Shown here: one piece after another, positions 17,678 to 27,869 of the stretch | How the letters are laid out: the number at the start of each line of letters is the position of its first letter | How positions within the stretch are numbered: position 1 is the first letter of the stretch | DNA from: Alphaproteobacteria bacterium | GTDB taxonomy: Bacteria > Pseudomonadota > Alphaproteobacteria > Puniceispirillales > UBA1172 | Direction: 5' to 3' | Assembly (NCBI GenBank): GCA_016778985.1 | Contig: JADHOM010000004.1 | Coordinates: 40,643-104,642, forward strand | DNA: 64,000 bases | Made by a program: the position numbers and the translations under genes | Notes under the pieces: model-generated | What the model saw: the letters and a program-made list of their open reading frames with translations, nothing else | Databases searched by the model: none | What the model was told of the DNA's origin: nothing

Positions 17678-18430
17678 ATGAAAACAGTTTTAATTACAGG
17701 TGCAGGTATTGGAATTGGACGAGCGAGCGCGCTGGCATTTGGCCAGGCTGGATATCGCGTCATTGTGACAGATATCCTGGCTGATGAAGGCGCCGCCGCC
17801 GTCAAAGAGATTGCCGATGCTGGCGGTACAGCAGAGTTTTATCATCTCGATGTCACCTCAACGGATAATGCTAATCAAGTCGTCGCCAAGATAGAAACCG
17901 CTTATGGCGCCATTGATACAATTGTCTGTAATGCCGGTATTGCCCATAAAGTTCCGCTTGAAGACATGACAGATGAGAAATGGGATTTCACATTTGATGT
18001 TGATCTTAAGGGCATGTTCCGCGTCATTCGCCCTGCATTAGCACAAATGAAAAAAGCCAATACAGGGTCTATTATTTGTCTCTCCTCATGCATGGGTGTC
18101 ATGTATGGATGGGATGAGCATGTACATTATTCAGCTGCAAAAGCAGGTGTTGTTGGGCTGGTTCGTGGTCTTGCCAATGAACTAGCACGCGACGGCATTA
18201 AGGTTAATGGCGTTGCCCCGGGGTATATCCGGACAGCCCAGCTTTTGTCTGAAAAGCATTCACTTGGCGAGGAAGGGGCCCAAAAAGCTGGTGCCTTTAT
18301 ACCGATGGGTCGCATCGGTCAACCTGATGATATTGCTGATGTTATTGTGTTTTTAGCATCAGAAAAGGCCAGATATCTGACGGGTCAAGTGATAAGTGTG
18401 GACGGTGGACTTGGGGTCGGCCGCTACTAA
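17678..18430 (+). CDS. Short-chain dehydrogenase/reductase
   Basis: 250-residue classical SDR with TGAGIGIGRASA, CNAGIA and the catalytic YSAAK. The C-terminus YLTGQVISVDGGLGVGRY is typical of 3-oxoacyl-reductase-like SDRs. It follows a strong ribosome site (AGGAGG) immediately after the first SDR. The two SDRs are related but not close copies, so they probably catalyse different steps. Confidence 0.88.
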   Translation: MKTVLITGAGIGIGRASALAFGQAGYRVIVTDILADEGAAAVKEIADAGGTAEFYHLDVTSTDNANQVVAKIETAYGAIDTIVCNAGIAHKVPLEDMTDEKWDFTFDVDLKGMFRVIRPALAQMKKANTGSIICLSSCMGVMYGWDEHVHYSAAKAGVVGLVRGLANELARDGIKVNGVAPGYIRTAQLLSEKHSLGEEGAQKAGAFIPMGRIGQPDDIADVIVFLASEKARYLTGQVISVDGGLGVGRY

Positions 18431-18460
18431 CAAATAATCAAATCCTAGAAGGAGGAACGA

Positions 18461-19672
18461 ATGACAATACATACTAATAGGCGCCAATTTATGGCTGGAA
18501 CAGGGGTGGCATTAGGTAGCACCATGCTTACCAACGCCTCCCAAGTTTTTGCTAATGGCCATCTTGCAGACCAAGAGTTAAGAACGGTTGGTCTGTCCGT
18601 GACTGTTCAGGAACGTATTCTGAACGATTTTAAAGAAAAGTCTGGCGTTGGTTCGGTCAGTGGTAAGGGTGACATTTTTCCTAACACACAGACCGAATTG
18701 CTTTCAGGTTCAAAAGCCTATGATTGCTGGGAAACTATTGGTGAACGTCTGCCTGCTATGACGGTGACGAATACCATTAAGCCAATTCCAACATCAAAGC
18801 TTTCTAACTGGAACAGTATCCGTGATACATTCACAAAAGCTGATCCACGGATGGAATCACGGGCACAGATTTCTGGCCAGATTTGGGCAGATGCTGGTCA
18901 GTCATCACTATGGATGGTTCCAACCGTTTATAACTTTGACTCAATCGGCTATCGTCCTGACCTTGTTGATGCTGAAGAAGCGAATACATGGACGTCACTC
19001 TTTGATAAGAAGTTTAAGGGTAAGACTGGCCTGAACGTTGATCCATTGATCGCATTCGGACAGGCTATTTTGGCCATGAATTCACTCGGCATGCTGGATG
19101 TTCCAAACCCAGGTAATCCAAATAAGAGTGAGATTGACGAAGCTTCTAAATTCCTGATCTCCAAGAAAAAAGAAGGTCAGTTCCGGGCGCTTTGGGGTGA
19201 CTTTGGTGAACTTGTTAACTTGATGGCTTCTGGTGAAATGATTCTTGCCGATGCTTGGCAGCCTGCTGTTATGGCGGTTAAAGCGCAGGGCATTCCATGC
19301 TCATACGCAGAGCCAAAAGAAGGTTATCGGGGTTGGTCAATTGGTATTTCCATGATCAATGGCTCACCAAACGAAGAAGCTGTTATGGCTTATGCCGATT
19401 ACTGGCTATCTGGCCCACCAGCTATCGCCGTGTCTGAGCAGGGTTACTACTCACCAACGACAACAATCCAAAACCATATGTCAAAAGAAAAGTATGACTT
19501 CTGGTATGAGGGCAAGCCTTGGGTGGGTGCACCAGACCGTGGCATCCAAGAAGGCGATCTGCGTGATGGTGGTTCATTGGCCAATCGTGCGTCTAAGGTT
19601 ACTTACTGGCACCAGTGGCCAGATGAGTATGATCATCTCATGATGAAGTGGGATGAATTCCTAAGCGCATAA
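18461..19672 (+). CDS. ABC importer solute-binding protein with Tat signal
   Basis: 403-residue binding protein of the spermidine/putrescine class. The N-terminus carries a twin-arginine motif (NRRQFMAGTGVALGS) and a hydrophobic stretch ending near AFANG-like VFANG, so export folded through Tat is expected. It would deliver the substrate to the permeases at 15197 and 16059. It has a very strong ribosome site (AAGGAGGAACGA) and is followed by a hairpin terminator, both fitting high expression relative to the rest of the operon. The cytoplasmic paralogue lies at 11584. Confidence 0.9.
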   Translation: MTIHTNRRQFMAGTGVALGSTMLTNASQVFANGHLADQELRTVGLSVTVQERILNDFKEKSGVGSVSGKGDIFPNTQTELLSGSKAYDCWETIGERLPAMTVTNTIKPIPTSKLSNWNSIRDTFTKADPRMESRAQISGQIWADAGQSSLWMVPTVYNFDSIGYRPDLVDAEEANTWTSLFDKKFKGKTGLNVDPLIAFGQAILAMNSLGMLDVPNPGNPNKSEIDEASKFLISKKKEGQFRALWGDFGELVNLMASGEMILADAWQPAVMAVKAQGIPCSYAEPKEGYRGWSIGISMINGSPNEEAVMAYADYWLSGPPAIAVSEQGYYSPTTTIQNHMSKEKYDFWYEGKPWVGAPDRGIQEGDLRDGGSLANRASKVTYWHQWPDEYDHLMMKWDEFLSA

Positions 19673-19681
19673 TCATCAATA

Positions 19682-19715
19682 TGGGTTCAGGGGATTTCCT
19701 CTGAACCCAGTTTTT
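19682..19715 (+). terminator. Hairpin terminator/attenuator behind the binding-protein gene
   Basis: TGGGTTCAG (19682-19690) pairs perfectly with CTGAACCCA (19701-19709); the stem can extend inward by three pairs. It is followed by GTTTTT. It lies 10 bases after the binding-protein stop and 14 bases before the next ATPase gene, so it probably reduces transcription into the downstream genes. Confidence 0.8.
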
Positions 19716-19728
19716 ACTGGTACAAATA

Positions 19729-20823
19729 ATGACTGACTTTGATTTAGAGCTAAAACAGATAACGAAAATATATCCCGGTGGCACATTGGCTGTTGAGGCT
19801 TTTGATCTTCAAGTTGAGAAGGGTGAGTTTTTATCCTTTGTTGGCCCGTCGGGATGCGGCAAAACAACGACGCTGCGGATGATCGCAGGACTGGAAGACA
19901 TAACATCTGGTGAATTATATATTCGCGGAGTTAACAACACACATATCAAAGCAGAGCAAAGACCAACCGCAACTATTTTTCAGAATTATGCCATTTATCC
20001 GCATATGACGGTTCGCCAGAATATTGAGTTTGGGCTAAAAATACGAAAATTATCAGGCTCAGAAATAAGACAAAAAACATCAAATATCATTGATTTACTT
20101 GATCTAGGCAGTGTCGCAGATGCGCGCGAAACATCGCTTTCTGGTGGCCAGAGACAGCGTGTCGCGCTAGCTCGCGGACTTGTCACAGAACCTGAGATTC
20201 TGTTGCTTGATGAACCTTTAGGTGCGCTTGATGCCAACTTACGGCGGGCTATTCAAGATGAATTAAAACTTCTCCAGAAACAGTTAAATATTACGTTTGT
20301 GTTTGTGACCCATGCACAATCAGAGGCGCTGGGGATGGGTGACCGAATTGTCGTTATGAACTCCGGCAGGGTTGAGCAAATTGGGGCGTCTGAAGATATT
20401 TATTTCAATCCGCAAACGCCATTTGTGGCGCGCTTTATCGGCAAGAATCTGCTTTTTGAAGGAGCGATTACCAGTGCTAGCGGGAAAATAGGTGCTATTA
20501 AAACCCCGAATGGACAATTCAAAGGGCGTTTAATCGGCAATGCTGCCAATAATGCATCAGGGCTAATGGTCGTGCCATCTGAATATATCAGTTTCGGCAA
20601 AACATCCAAAAAAGACGTCAATACGGTCAAGGGTAATGTTGAGCTAGCTAATTTCATCAGCAATACGGTGATTATTTATCTGCGTCTGGCCAATGGTGAA
20701 CGCACTAAAATTGAAACACATGTGGCTAAACTTGATGGCCAGGACCTGAACACAGGTAGTGAGCTGAATTGTTATTGGGATTTTAATAAATCTAGTATCA
20801 TGTTGAGTGAAAGTAATGGATAG
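19729..20823 (+). CDS. ABC importer ATPase, UgpC/PotA-like
   Basis: 364-residue ATPase with complete motifs: Walker A GPSGCGKTTT, signature LSGGQRQRVALAR, Walker B ILLLDEPLGALD and an intact switch histidine in FVFVTHAQSEAL. The C-terminal third is a regulatory TOBE-like domain. It is the second ATPase of this operon; the first (14103) lacks the switch histidine. The two could form a heterodimer, or each could serve a different transporter sharing the locus. Confidence 0.9.
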   Translation: MTDFDLELKQITKIYPGGTLAVEAFDLQVEKGEFLSFVGPSGCGKTTTLRMIAGLEDITSGELYIRGVNNTHIKAEQRPTATIFQNYAIYPHMTVRQNIEFGLKIRKLSGSEIRQKTSNIIDLLDLGSVADARETSLSGGQRQRVALARGLVTEPEILLLDEPLGALDANLRRAIQDELKLLQKQLNITFVFVTHAQSEALGMGDRIVVMNSGRVEQIGASEDIYFNPQTPFVARFIGKNLLFEGAITSASGKIGAIKTPNGQFKGRLIGNAANNASGLMVVPSEYISFGKTSKKDVNTVKGNVELANFISNTVIIYLRLANGERTKIETHVAKLDGQDLNTGSELNCYWDFNKSSIMLSESNG

Positions 20824-20826
20824 ACC

Positions 20827-22188
20827 ATGACAGAGATATCATTGCTTTCCATGACAGCATTAGAGCTTAGTGATGCTCTGCAAAAAAGAGAGCTTCGGGC
20901 AGTTGATATCGCTGCCGCCTGTCTTGATGCTGGACGCAACCAAGCGAGCCCGATTTACATCACATTAACCGAACAACGCGCCATGGCAGAAGCCGAGGCC
21001 GCAGATAAAAGATATGATGCAGGTGAAGCATTATCAGATTTAGATGGCGTGCCAATCGCTTGGAAAGACCTCTATGATATGGAAGGTGAGGTCACAACCG
21101 CCGCCTCAATCTTGTTTGAACATGCTGCTCCTGCGGCTGCTGATGCGCCTGTCGTTGCTAAAGCAAAAGCAGCAGGAATGGTCAGTATTGGCAAGCTCAA
21201 TATGACAGAATTAGCGTATTCAGGGATCGGCTATAATCCGCATTATGGCACGCCCATGAATGCCTGTTCTGATGATATGCATTATTCACCTGGCGGCTCA
21301 TCCTCTGGAAGTGGAGCGGTAATTGGGCGTGATATGGTGCCGATTGCAATAGGCTCTGATACCGGTGGATCGGTGCGGGTGCCGGCGTCCTACAATGGGG
21401 TGGTTGGGCTAAAAACTTCTGAAGGCCGTTATGATAAAAACGGTGTTCTGCCGCTATCACGAACCTTTGATACCGTTGGGCCTTTGGCAAAAACGGTTGA
21501 TGACTGCGCCGCTATTGATCGGATTTTCCGCTCAACACAGCATGTCGCGCCACCTCCACTAACAGAAAAGCCACGTTTCTATGCGCCGCAAACGGTTGTC
21601 TTGGATGCGATGGATGAGCAGGTTGCCGCTGATTACAATGATGCGCTTGCTCGGATTAAAGACGCTGGATACAGCGTTCAGTCAATTGATCTTGAATGTT
21701 TTGCTAATACATTTCCGTTACTCGAAGAATGCGGCACATTGGTAGCTATGGATGCTTGGCTTGAGCATCAAGATAAGCTGACCGAAGATATTCGGGCGCG
21801 GATGGATGAACGAGTACTTGATCGAATTCTTCGCGGGTCCCGCATGTCTGCCTCAGACGTTGTGCGGCTTCATTGGCTAAGAGGTGAGGGTGTAGCAGAG
21901 ATTATTCAAAAAACTGGTAATGGTTTTATGCTGATGCCAACAACACCAATTCAAGCGCCTGAACTTGCACCGCTTATTGCTGATAAGGCGCTTTTCCATA
22001 AGGTCAATTTGCTGACCTTACGTAATACCACTCTAGGCAATATCTTTAACCTGCCGGGGGTGGCGTTACCAATGACTAAAAACCGGAAGGATGGCGACAG
22101 ACCAACCAGTCTTTTAGTTAGTGCGCATGCTGGATATGACGATGCATTAATCGAAGTCGCAAAAATTTTGGAAAATATACTAAAATAA
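20827..22188 (+). CDS. Amidase signature family enzyme
   Basis: 453-residue amidase-signature hydrolase with the Ser-cisSer-Lys triad: Lys80 in PIAWKDLYD, cis-Ser in PGGSSSGSG near residue 159, and nucleophile Ser182 in GSDTGGSVRVPAS. It resembles GatA/AtzF-type enzymes and would hydrolyse an amide, carbamoyl or allophanate-type bond. It is 3 bases behind the ATPase gene and 13 bases ahead of hyuA, so it likely handles a product of hydantoinase action. The lack of GatB/GatC neighbours argues against a tRNA amidotransferase role. Confidence 0.9.
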   Translation: MTEISLLSMTALELSDALQKRELRAVDIAAACLDAGRNQASPIYITLTEQRAMAEAEAADKRYDAGEALSDLDGVPIAWKDLYDMEGEVTTAASILFEHAAPAAADAPVVAKAKAAGMVSIGKLNMTELAYSGIGYNPHYGTPMNACSDDMHYSPGGSSSGSGAVIGRDMVPIAIGSDTGGSVRVPASYNGVVGLKTSEGRYDKNGVLPLSRTFDTVGPLAKTVDDCAAIDRIFRSTQHVAPPPLTEKPRFYAPQTVVLDAMDEQVAADYNDALARIKDAGYSVQSIDLECFANTFPLLEECGTLVAMDAWLEHQDKLTEDIRARMDERVLDRILRGSRMSASDVVRLHWLRGEGVAEIIQKTGNGFMLMPTTPIQAPELAPLIADKALFHKVNLLTLRNTTLGNIFNLPGVALPMTKNRKDGDRPTSLLVSAHAGYDDALIEVAKILENILK

Positions 22189-22201
22189 AGGAGAGAAGCA
22201 G

Positions 22202-24286
22202 ATGATTAGGGTAGGGGTAGACGTCGGTGGAACATTTACTGATATCATTTTGGAAAATCACGATGCTAGTAAAAATGAAGTAACGGTCACAAAGGTAGCA
22301 AGTACACCACATGATCAATCCGAAGGGGTGGTCAAAGGTGTGCTTCAAGTCTGTGAATTAGCCGGGGTAAATCCTGGTGATATTGATATGCTTTATCACG
22401 GCACGACGGTTGCTACTAATATGGTCATCGAACGTGATGGTGCCGAAGTAGGGATGCTGACGACACGTGGTTTCCGAGACATTCTGCATATGGCACGTCA
22501 CAAACGGCCGCATAACTTTAGTCTCCAATATGAGGTGCCATGGCAATCCAAGCCATTGGTTAAGCGCCGTAATCGGATACCGATCACAGAACGGCTCATG
22601 CCGCCAACAGGTGAGATAGAAGTCCCTATGAACGAAGATGAGGTTCGTGAAGCGGCGGCATTGTTTAAAAAGCGCGGCATTAATTCTATCATTATCGCGT
22701 TTCTATTTTCCTTCTTGAACAATGACCATGAAATGCGAGCAAAAGAAATTGTCGCATCCATTCATCCAGATGCGTATATCTATACATCATCAGAAGTGGT
22801 CAATGTGATCAGAGAATATGAGCGCTTTAGCTCAACCGCGATGAATGCTTATATTGGCCCTAAAACAGCGCGTTATCTGTCTAATCTGGAAAACCGTCTG
22901 AAAAAAGAAGGCATCAATAGTCAGGTCAGGATCATGCAGTCTAATGGTGGTATTTCGACCATTGAAAACTCATCTGATCGGCCCATTGGATTATTGCTAT
23001 CTGGCCCTGCTGGTGGCGTCATTGGAGCCCGGTCGACAGGCCAGCAAAGTGATATATCAAATATTATTACCATTGATATTGGCGGCACATCTGCCGATAT
23101 TTCCGTGATCCAAGATGGTGAGTTGCGGATTAAAAATCCACGCGATACTGAGGTTGCGAGCCTGCCTGTGTTGGTGCCAATGCTGGATATTGACGCGATT
23201 GGTGCGGGCGGCGGATCAATCGCCTATATTGATGAAGGTGGGGCGTTCCGCGTTGGGCCAAAATCAGCCGGCGCTGTCCCTGGACCAGCCTGTTATGGCA
23301 ATGGCGGGGAACATCCAACCGTTACCGATGCGCAGGTTGTTCTGGGGCGGCTTGATCAGGATCAGTTCCTTGGCGGTGATATTATCATTAAGCCTGAACT
23401 AGCGGAAAAAGCCATTAAGACCCATATCGCTGATCCACTAGGCATGTCAGTAACCGAAGCAGCCTTAGGTATTCTGAGAATTATCAACAACAATATGGCA
23501 CTTGCCATCAATTCAAACTCAGTCGCCAAGGGTATTGACCCGCGAGGCTTTACATTGATGGGTTTTGGTGGTGCAGGGCCGCTTCATGCGGTGGCACTTG
23601 CTGATATGATTTCGGCCAAGAACATTATATCACCGTCACAGCCGGGGATTACGGCGGCACTTGGGTTGCTTGTATCAGACCTTAAATATGAGTTTACACG
23701 GTCGGTTCTGATCCCGCTTAACCAAGCATCTGATAATGAACTCAGCCAGATCAATCAGATTGTTAAAGACTTGAAGGCAGAGGCCGATCAACAGCTTGAT
23801 CAGGATAATGTGGCAAAGGATCAGCGCAGATATGATTACATCATGGAATGTCGGTATTTGGGACAAGGCTTTGAGCTGCGGGCAAAAATGCCTAGTGAGC
23901 CTTTAACAACCAAAAATGTCCAAACCGTGATTGATAATTTTTATGATGTTCATAAGCAACAATATGGACATGCTTTTAAGGATCAGATTACCGAAGCTAT
24001 CACCGTTCGGGTCATTGCTTCTGCTGATGTTGAAAAGCTTCAGCTTAATATACTTGAAAAAGGCGGCAATACAAACCCTGAATACGCGCATCTCTACAAT
24101 AGAGATACGATATTTGACGATAATAAAGCCGTATCAACACCGCGTTATGCAAGAGGCAAGCTAAAATCAGGTGATATGATTAACGGTCCAGCCGTGGTCA
24201 CTCAGCATAACTCAACAACAATTATACCGCCAGATTATACCGCCACGGTGCTCGAGGTTGGCGATATTCTGATTGCAAAAAACTGA
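22202..24286 (+). CDS. hyuA: Hydantoinase A / oxoprolinase family subunit
   Basis: 694-residue HyuA subunit with GVDVGGTFTD at the N-terminus, ITIDIGGTSADIS in the middle, GAGGGSIAYIDEGGAFRVGP and FGGAGPLHA. It is closely related to the HyuA at 2386 throughout, for example in the shared RHKRPHNFSLQYEVPWQ/RHQRPQHFSIQQEIPWQ block. It forms a pair with the hyuB 21 bases downstream. Strong AGGAGA ribosome site. The exact cyclic amide is unknown. Confidence 0.92.
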   Translation: MIRVGVDVGGTFTDIILENHDASKNEVTVTKVASTPHDQSEGVVKGVLQVCELAGVNPGDIDMLYHGTTVATNMVIERDGAEVGMLTTRGFRDILHMARHKRPHNFSLQYEVPWQSKPLVKRRNRIPITERLMPPTGEIEVPMNEDEVREAAALFKKRGINSIIIAFLFSFLNNDHEMRAKEIVASIHPDAYIYTSSEVVNVIREYERFSSTAMNAYIGPKTARYLSNLENRLKKEGINSQVRIMQSNGGISTIENSSDRPIGLLLSGPAGGVIGARSTGQQSDISNIITIDIGGTSADISVIQDGELRIKNPRDTEVASLPVLVPMLDIDAIGAGGGSIAYIDEGGAFRVGPKSAGAVPGPACYGNGGEHPTVTDAQVVLGRLDQDQFLGGDIIIKPELAEKAIKTHIADPLGMSVTEAALGILRIINNNMALAINSNSVAKGIDPRGFTLMGFGGAGPLHAVALADMISAKNIISPSQPGITAALGLLVSDLKYEFTRSVLIPLNQASDNELSQINQIVKDLKAEADQQLDQDNVAKDQRRYDYIMECRYLGQGFELRAKMPSEPLTTKNVQTVIDNFYDVHKQQYGHAFKDQITEAITVRVIASADVEKLQLNILEKGGNTNPEYAHLYNRDTIFDDNKAVSTPRYARGKLKSGDMINGPAVVTQHNSTTIIPPDYTATVLEVGDILIAKN

Positions 24287-24307
24287 TTTAGGGAATGGAG
24301 ACTGAAC

Positions 24308-26077
24308 ATGACTAGAGAAATTGATCCAATTACCTTGCAGGTCATCGGTGGTGCCTTGCATTCCATCGCAGAACAAATGGGTAACGTGCTTTACCGCATG
24401 AGTTACTCATCCATTATCCGCGAAAGTCAGGATCTAGGCGCAGGATTATTTGATACTGATTTCAATACGCTTTGCGAATCTGACTCAACCCCTATGCATA
24501 TTGGCTCTCTACCGGGCTATTTACGGGGAATTGCCGAAACTATTCCTTTAGATGAGTGGGAGCCAGGAGATTGTGTTGTCCATAACCACCCTTATAAAGG
24601 CGCGTCACATTCGCCTGATATTGCGGTAGTGATGCCAGTATTTTATAAAGGCGAGCTGATTGGTTTCTCTGCCAATACAGCGCACCATGTCGATATCGGC
24701 GCGGCTACACCGGGGCTAATTATTGATGTTCCGGATATGTGGGCAGAGGGCATGTTGCTTGATGCTGTCAAGCTCTATGAAGGCGGCAAACGGGTTGAGC
24801 CTATGTGGAAATATATCCATGACAACACCCGCGTTCCAGGTCTCGTTATGGGTGATCTAGAGGCCCAAATTGCGTCAGCTGAATTAGGCGTACGGCGGTT
24901 TGAGGAGCTAGTTGAAAAATATGGCAAAGAGGATGTTATCGCATCATGTAATCAGCTTATGGATTATACCGAACGTTTAATGCGTCGGGAAATTGCAAAA
25001 ATTCCGGATGGTGAATATTTCGCCGAAGGCTTCCTCGATGATGATGGCCGAAATAGAGATAAAACGCTCCCCATCAAAGTCTGTGTTCGCATTACCGGTG
25101 ATGATGTTGAGGTTGATCTGACCGGATCATCAGATCAGGTTCCGACCGCCTTTAACGTCCCCTATGATGGATCAACTATGGTGGCGGCATTCTTTGTTTT
25201 CCGTGCGATGTTGCTCGATACCTACACGCTCGAAGAATATGTGCCACAGAACGAAGGTTCATTCCGTCCGATTAAAGTGACGGCACCAAAGGGATCAATC
25301 TTTAATCCGATTGCTCCTGCCGCTGCCGAAGCTAGATTCTGTCAAATTCAACGTATGGCGGATTTGGTGATTAAGGCACTGAGCCCGGTTATTCCCGAAA
25401 AATCAACAGCTGGTAACGCCGCTACCTTGTCCTTTGCGGCATATTCAGGGGTTCGTCCAAGCGGCGATTACTGGGTCTTCCTTGAGGTTAATGAGGCCGC
25501 AACAGGTGGCCGCCCGAACTCAGATGGTGTTGATACTGTTGAAGAGCTGATGCGAAATACACGCAACAACCCGCTTGAAGATTTGGGCATGCATTTGCCA
25601 TTAATCTGTGATCGTTATGAGATCAGAGATGATGCGCCTCCGGGTGCAGGTAAATATCGTGGTGGAGCGGGGGTTGTGAAATCGCAGCGTTATCTGACGC
25701 CAGGGTTCATGACACATGAATCCGACCGTCATTTAGATGCCCCATGGGGTGCGTTTGGCGGCAAGCCAGGAGCTGTTGGCAAGATGGAAATTTATAACAA
25801 AAAAGACCCATCTAATGTGCGCCAAGAATATTCCAAGTTTTCAGGTCTGAGAACCGAAGAAGGTGATGTAGTGTCCTATATCTCACCATCGGGTGGAGGA
25901 TTTGGAAATCCGTTAGAGCGTGAGCCTGCTAAAGTGCTTGATGATGTGCTTGATGACATCATTTCAGTAGATCAAGCCAAAGATGATTATGGTGTTGTCA
26001 TGGCCGCAGTCGATGATGGTTATGGCTGGCAAGTTGATCAAGATGCAACGGAAAAACTCCGGGCTTCAATGGCTTAA
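24308..26077 (+). CDS. hyuB: Hydantoinase B / oxoprolinase family subunit
   Basis: 589-residue HyuB subunit, close to the HyuB at 604 (shared RMSYSSIIRES, SHSPDIAVVMPVFYKGELIGFSANTAHH-type and MRNTRNNPLED blocks). It pairs with the HyuA just upstream. The C-terminus ends with the family tail ISVDQAKDDYGVVM. Both pairs of this subtype differ from the pair encoded downstream at 26095 and 27870. Confidence 0.92.
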   Translation: MTREIDPITLQVIGGALHSIAEQMGNVLYRMSYSSIIRESQDLGAGLFDTDFNTLCESDSTPMHIGSLPGYLRGIAETIPLDEWEPGDCVVHNHPYKGASHSPDIAVVMPVFYKGELIGFSANTAHHVDIGAATPGLIIDVPDMWAEGMLLDAVKLYEGGKRVEPMWKYIHDNTRVPGLVMGDLEAQIASAELGVRRFEELVEKYGKEDVIASCNQLMDYTERLMRREIAKIPDGEYFAEGFLDDDGRNRDKTLPIKVCVRITGDDVEVDLTGSSDQVPTAFNVPYDGSTMVAAFFVFRAMLLDTYTLEEYVPQNEGSFRPIKVTAPKGSIFNPIAPAAAEARFCQIQRMADLVIKALSPVIPEKSTAGNAATLSFAAYSGVRPSGDYWVFLEVNEAATGGRPNSDGVDTVEELMRNTRNNPLEDLGMHLPLICDRYEIRDDAPPGAGKYRGGAGVVKSQRYLTPGFMTHESDRHLDAPWGAFGGKPGAVGKMEIYNKKDPSNVRQEYSKFSGLRTEEGDVVSYISPSGGGFGNPLEREPAKVLDDVLDDIISVDQAKDDYGVVMAAVDDGYGWQVDQDATEKLRASMA

Positions 26078-26094
26078 ACGAAAGGGAGAAAATC

Positions 26095-27855
26095 ATGAGT
26101 TATAGCGGTAAAGACATTGATCCTATTACGCTATCAGTAGTGCGAGGGGTATTAGAAACAACCCAACGTGAAATGACGTTGACGCTAGAAAAAACAGCAC
26201 GATCAAGTGTGTTTAACTTAGCTCATGATTACTCAACCGCCTTATTTAATCATCAACCTGAAATGATTTTACAAGGTCAGGATATCCCTATTCATCTAGG
26301 GTCACTTATTCCAGCGATGAAAGCCGTTGATAAGTTTTTCGACGGCCAGATTAGCGAGGGTGATCTGGTCCTGCATAATGACCCAGATTATGCCGGATCA
26401 CATATTATTGACACTTGTATGTATTATCCTGTCTTCTATAAGGGTGAGTTGGTTTTTTGGACAGTTTGCAAAGGACACCTGACCGATATTGGCGGCCCTG
26501 TTCCGGCTGGTTATAATCCGGCTGCGACAGAAATCTATGCTGAGGGCTTGCGGATACCGCCAATTAAGATTTGGGATAAAGGTGTGCCGAGAGATGACAT
26601 TCTCAACATGCTGTTTACAAATATGCGTGCCAGACGTGACCAAGAAGGTGACTTTAACGCCTTGATTGGCGCCTGTAAGGTTGGTGCCAGAAACCTAATT
26701 GCGCTATTGGATAAATATGGCAAAGAAGTCGTTCAGGATTGCATTGATGAGCTTTTAGCAATGGCTGAAAACCATATGCGTTCAATGATCAAGAAAGTGC
26801 CGGATGGAACGTATAATGGCATGGCGATATTAGAAGATGCCGGCCATGGCTTTGGCGATATGGAAATTACCGCAGAGGTAACGATCAAGGGTGACAATTG
26901 TCATATCACGATTGATAGCCCGCCACAGGTGCCGTATTTCATCAATTCCTATGAAGGTAATTCCTATTCAGGGGTATATCTAGGTCTGATGATGTTCGCG
27001 CAATTGCCGCCACCTTATAATGAGGGCTTGTATCGCTGTATCAGTGTTGATATGGGCAAAAAGGGTACTCTGTGTAATGCAAAATCGCCAGCCCCACATG
27101 CCAATTGTACAACTACGCCAATGGAAACCCTAACCGATGCGGTGCGTCTGGCTTTTGAAAAGGCAGCCCCTGATAAAGTATCGGCATCATGGGGTCATGC
27201 TAATGGCTGTAACATTGCAGGCTGGGATACCCGCCATGATGAAGAATATGTGACCATGGTACTGGCCTCAATTATTTCTGGCGCAGGAGCTACGTCTGAA
27301 CAAGATGGCTGGCATGCGGTTGGCCCTGAATGTTGCTTTGGGGCACTGACATCAGGCGATATTGAGATGCTGGAATATTCCTATCCGATCATTATCCACC
27401 GCTATTCACTGATGGAAGATTCTGGTGGCGCAGGTAAGTTCAGAGGCGGCTCAGGCACATGCTGGGAAGTCGAGCCACTCGATAAACCGATGACGATGAT
27501 CACCTTTGGTGAAGGCCGCCGTATCCCTGCTATGGGCGCGGGCGGCGCTAAGTCTGAGTTTGTTGAGGCAAAAGTTGGACGCCTGCGGATCACCCGTAAC
27601 GGTGAGGAAACTATCATCAAGGAAAATGTGATTGAACAGATCATGCCTGGAGAAAAAGCCGCAAATATGAACCCTGGCGGCGGTGGATTTGGTAATCCGT
27701 TTGAACGAGATGTTAACAGAGTTGTTGCTGATGTCAGAAACGGCTTAGTTAGTGAAAAAGGCGCAAAGATGGATTATGGCGTCGTTTTTTCAAACTTTGA
27801 ACAGCTGGAAATTGATAATGCCGCTACGCAGACTTTGCGTGCTAAGCGCGTTTAA
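26095..27855 (+). CDS. hyuB: Hydantoinase B / oxoprolinase family subunit, second subtype
   Basis: 586-residue HyuB subunit of a different subtype. It opens IDPITLSVVRGVLETTQREMTLTLEKTARSSVFN and has HNDPDYAGSHIIDTCMYYPVFY, with less similarity to the other two HyuB proteins of the window. The order here is hyuB then hyuA, the mirror of the pair before it. The gene starts 17 bases after the previous hyuB. It is rich in Cys in the second half (for example NGCNIAGWDT and PECCFGAL). A distinct substrate from the first pair is likely but not shown. Confidence 0.9.
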   Translation: MSYSGKDIDPITLSVVRGVLETTQREMTLTLEKTARSSVFNLAHDYSTALFNHQPEMILQGQDIPIHLGSLIPAMKAVDKFFDGQISEGDLVLHNDPDYAGSHIIDTCMYYPVFYKGELVFWTVCKGHLTDIGGPVPAGYNPAATEIYAEGLRIPPIKIWDKGVPRDDILNMLFTNMRARRDQEGDFNALIGACKVGARNLIALLDKYGKEVVQDCIDELLAMAENHMRSMIKKVPDGTYNGMAILEDAGHGFGDMEITAEVTIKGDNCHITIDSPPQVPYFINSYEGNSYSGVYLGLMMFAQLPPPYNEGLYRCISVDMGKKGTLCNAKSPAPHANCTTTPMETLTDAVRLAFEKAAPDKVSASWGHANGCNIAGWDTRHDEEYVTMVLASIISGAGATSEQDGWHAVGPECCFGALTSGDIEMLEYSYPIIIHRYSLMEDSGGAGKFRGGSGTCWEVEPLDKPMTMITFGEGRRIPAMGAGGAKSEFVEAKVGRLRITRNGEETIIKENVIEQIMPGEKAANMNPGGGGFGNPFERDVNRVVADVRNGLVSEKGAKMDYGVVFSNFEQLEIDNAATQTLRAKRV

Positions 27856-27869
27856 TAGGGGATTTTATC